Shown: one piece after another, positions 37,080 through 37,453 of the stretch
Layout: each line of letters opens with the position of its first letter
Position numbering within the stretch: position 1 is the stretch's first letter
Assembly: GCA_937893125.1 (NCBI GenBank)
Contig: CALBHW010000032.1
Location: forward strand, 1-37,453
Length of the DNA: 37,453 nucleotides
Reading direction: 5' to 3'
DNA from: an uncultured Clostridia bacterium
GTDB taxonomy: Bacteria; Bacillota; Clostridia; Christensenellales; UBA1242
Notes under the pieces: generated by a model
What the model was told of the DNA's origin: nothing
What the model saw: only the letters and a program-made list of their open reading frames with translations
Database searches by the model: none
Position numbers and translations under genes: made by a program

Positions 37080-37400
37080 ATTTCCACTTATAATGGGGAG
37101 CCAGAAAAAATAATAGAGTAGGTTTTTCTTATGAGTAGGGCGTGTGGTTCGTGGGGCCCCCGAAAATAGCAGTAAAGCGTATGCTTTACGAAATTTTTGG
37201 GGTAAAGGAGAGTCAGCCCGATAGTCAAATGATTGCGGGAGCAATCTGAGTTTAAGGGCTCGGCTCGACGCGTAAGGGAAGGTGGCAACGAAGTTGAAGG
37301 AAGGGTAGTTTAACAGTTTTATTACTTGACTATTTTAATAAGTGAAATTGCATAGGTTACAAATATTTTCTCCCCAAGCCACCCAAAAAGGGGGATTATT
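37080..37400. other. G-rich structured non-coding island (candidate RNA or dispersed repeat)
   Basis: This stretch has no convincing gene and is richer in G/C than the surrounding intergenic DNA. CCCCGAAAAT (37158-37167) pairs with ATTTTTGGGG (37193-37202) with one G-U, around an inner perfect stem GTAAAGC/GCTTTAC (37172-37178, 37183-37189). GAG-TC-AGCCC (37210-37219) can pair with GGGCT-CGG-CTC (37256-37266), enclosing GATTGC/GCAATC (37231-37236, 37241-37246) with a GGGA loop. CAAC/GTTG follows at 37286-37296. The right end has TCCCC (37371) and GGGGA (37391) arms before a T-rich run, possibly a weak terminator. It could be a non-coding RNA, a small non-autonomous mobile element or a decayed gene. 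The strand is unclear. Confidence 0.45.
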
Positions 37401-37453
37401 TTTTATAAAAAAAGTTAAAATTTTACGAAAAAAGTGGTCAAATTTGCTTGACA

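Noticed and set aside
37062..37288. Two overlapping minus-strand frames of 60 and 66 codons after tsaC
   Set aside because: They cover the stem-loop island, lack ribosome binding sites, and have Cys/Pro/His/Arg-rich composition unlike the other proteins here. They look like readings of structured non-coding DNA.

Overview
The window looks like a chromosomal segment of a low-GC Gram-positive bacterium, most likely an uncultured Bacillota/Clostridia-type gut lineage. The evidence is AAGGAG-type ribosome binding sites, SigA-like TTGACT-17-TATAAT promoters, T-tailed hairpin terminators, a lipobox lipoprotein, a BclA-type collagen-like protein preceded by a SigK-like promoter, and no outer-membrane genes. 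Every gene reads in the standard bacterial code. No rRNA, tRNA, CRISPR array, transposase or phage module is visible.

Layout. (1) 3-299: the C-terminal end of a membrane-anchored protein that is cut by the window edge. (2) 300-818: a non-coding gap with a terminator, a pair of inverted perfect DnaA boxes, a promoter and a long structured leader. (3) 819-28826: one uninterrupted gene for a 9,335-residue surface protein that fills three quarters of the window. In order it has a signal peptide, four right-handed beta-helix modules separated by Ig-like spacers, about 18 MBG-like beta-sandwich repeats, an Ig-like section, about 15 repeats of a second type (the last one interrupted by a rubredoxin-like CxxC/CxxC knuckle), further Ig/MBG domains, one transmembrane helix and a Tyr/Asn/Gln/Asp-rich cytoplasmic tail. 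(4) 28827-30187: terminators, an alpha/beta hydrolase gene on the minus strand and a small non-coding repeat. (5) 30188-32196, minus strand: an MBG lipoprotein with a His/Cys-rich N-terminal domain, and a 40-residue basic small protein with a very good ribosome binding site. (6) 32469-34574, minus strand: a 701-residue cytosolic protein of unknown function. (7) 34849-35721, plus strand and divergent from (6): a collagen-like, probable spore-surface glycoprotein. (8) 35986-36999: threonylcarbamoyl-AMP synthase (TsaC/Sua5, long form), apparently translated from a leaderless mRNA. (9) 37000-37453: a terminator and a G-rich, strongly structured non-coding island.

These genes do not form one operon; nearly each has its own promoter and terminator. 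The common theme is cell or spore surface: the truncated membrane protein, the giant adhesin-like protein, the MBG lipoprotein and the collagen-like protein. The giant protein and the lipoprotein share MBG-like folds and each carries a potential metal-binding Cys or His/Cys cluster, which is the most suggestive functional link. TsaC and the hydrolase are housekeeping or metabolic neighbours. The best candidates for something undescribed are the giant protein (its zinc-ribbon insertion and prion-like cytoplasmic tail), the 701-residue protein, and the structured island at the right end.
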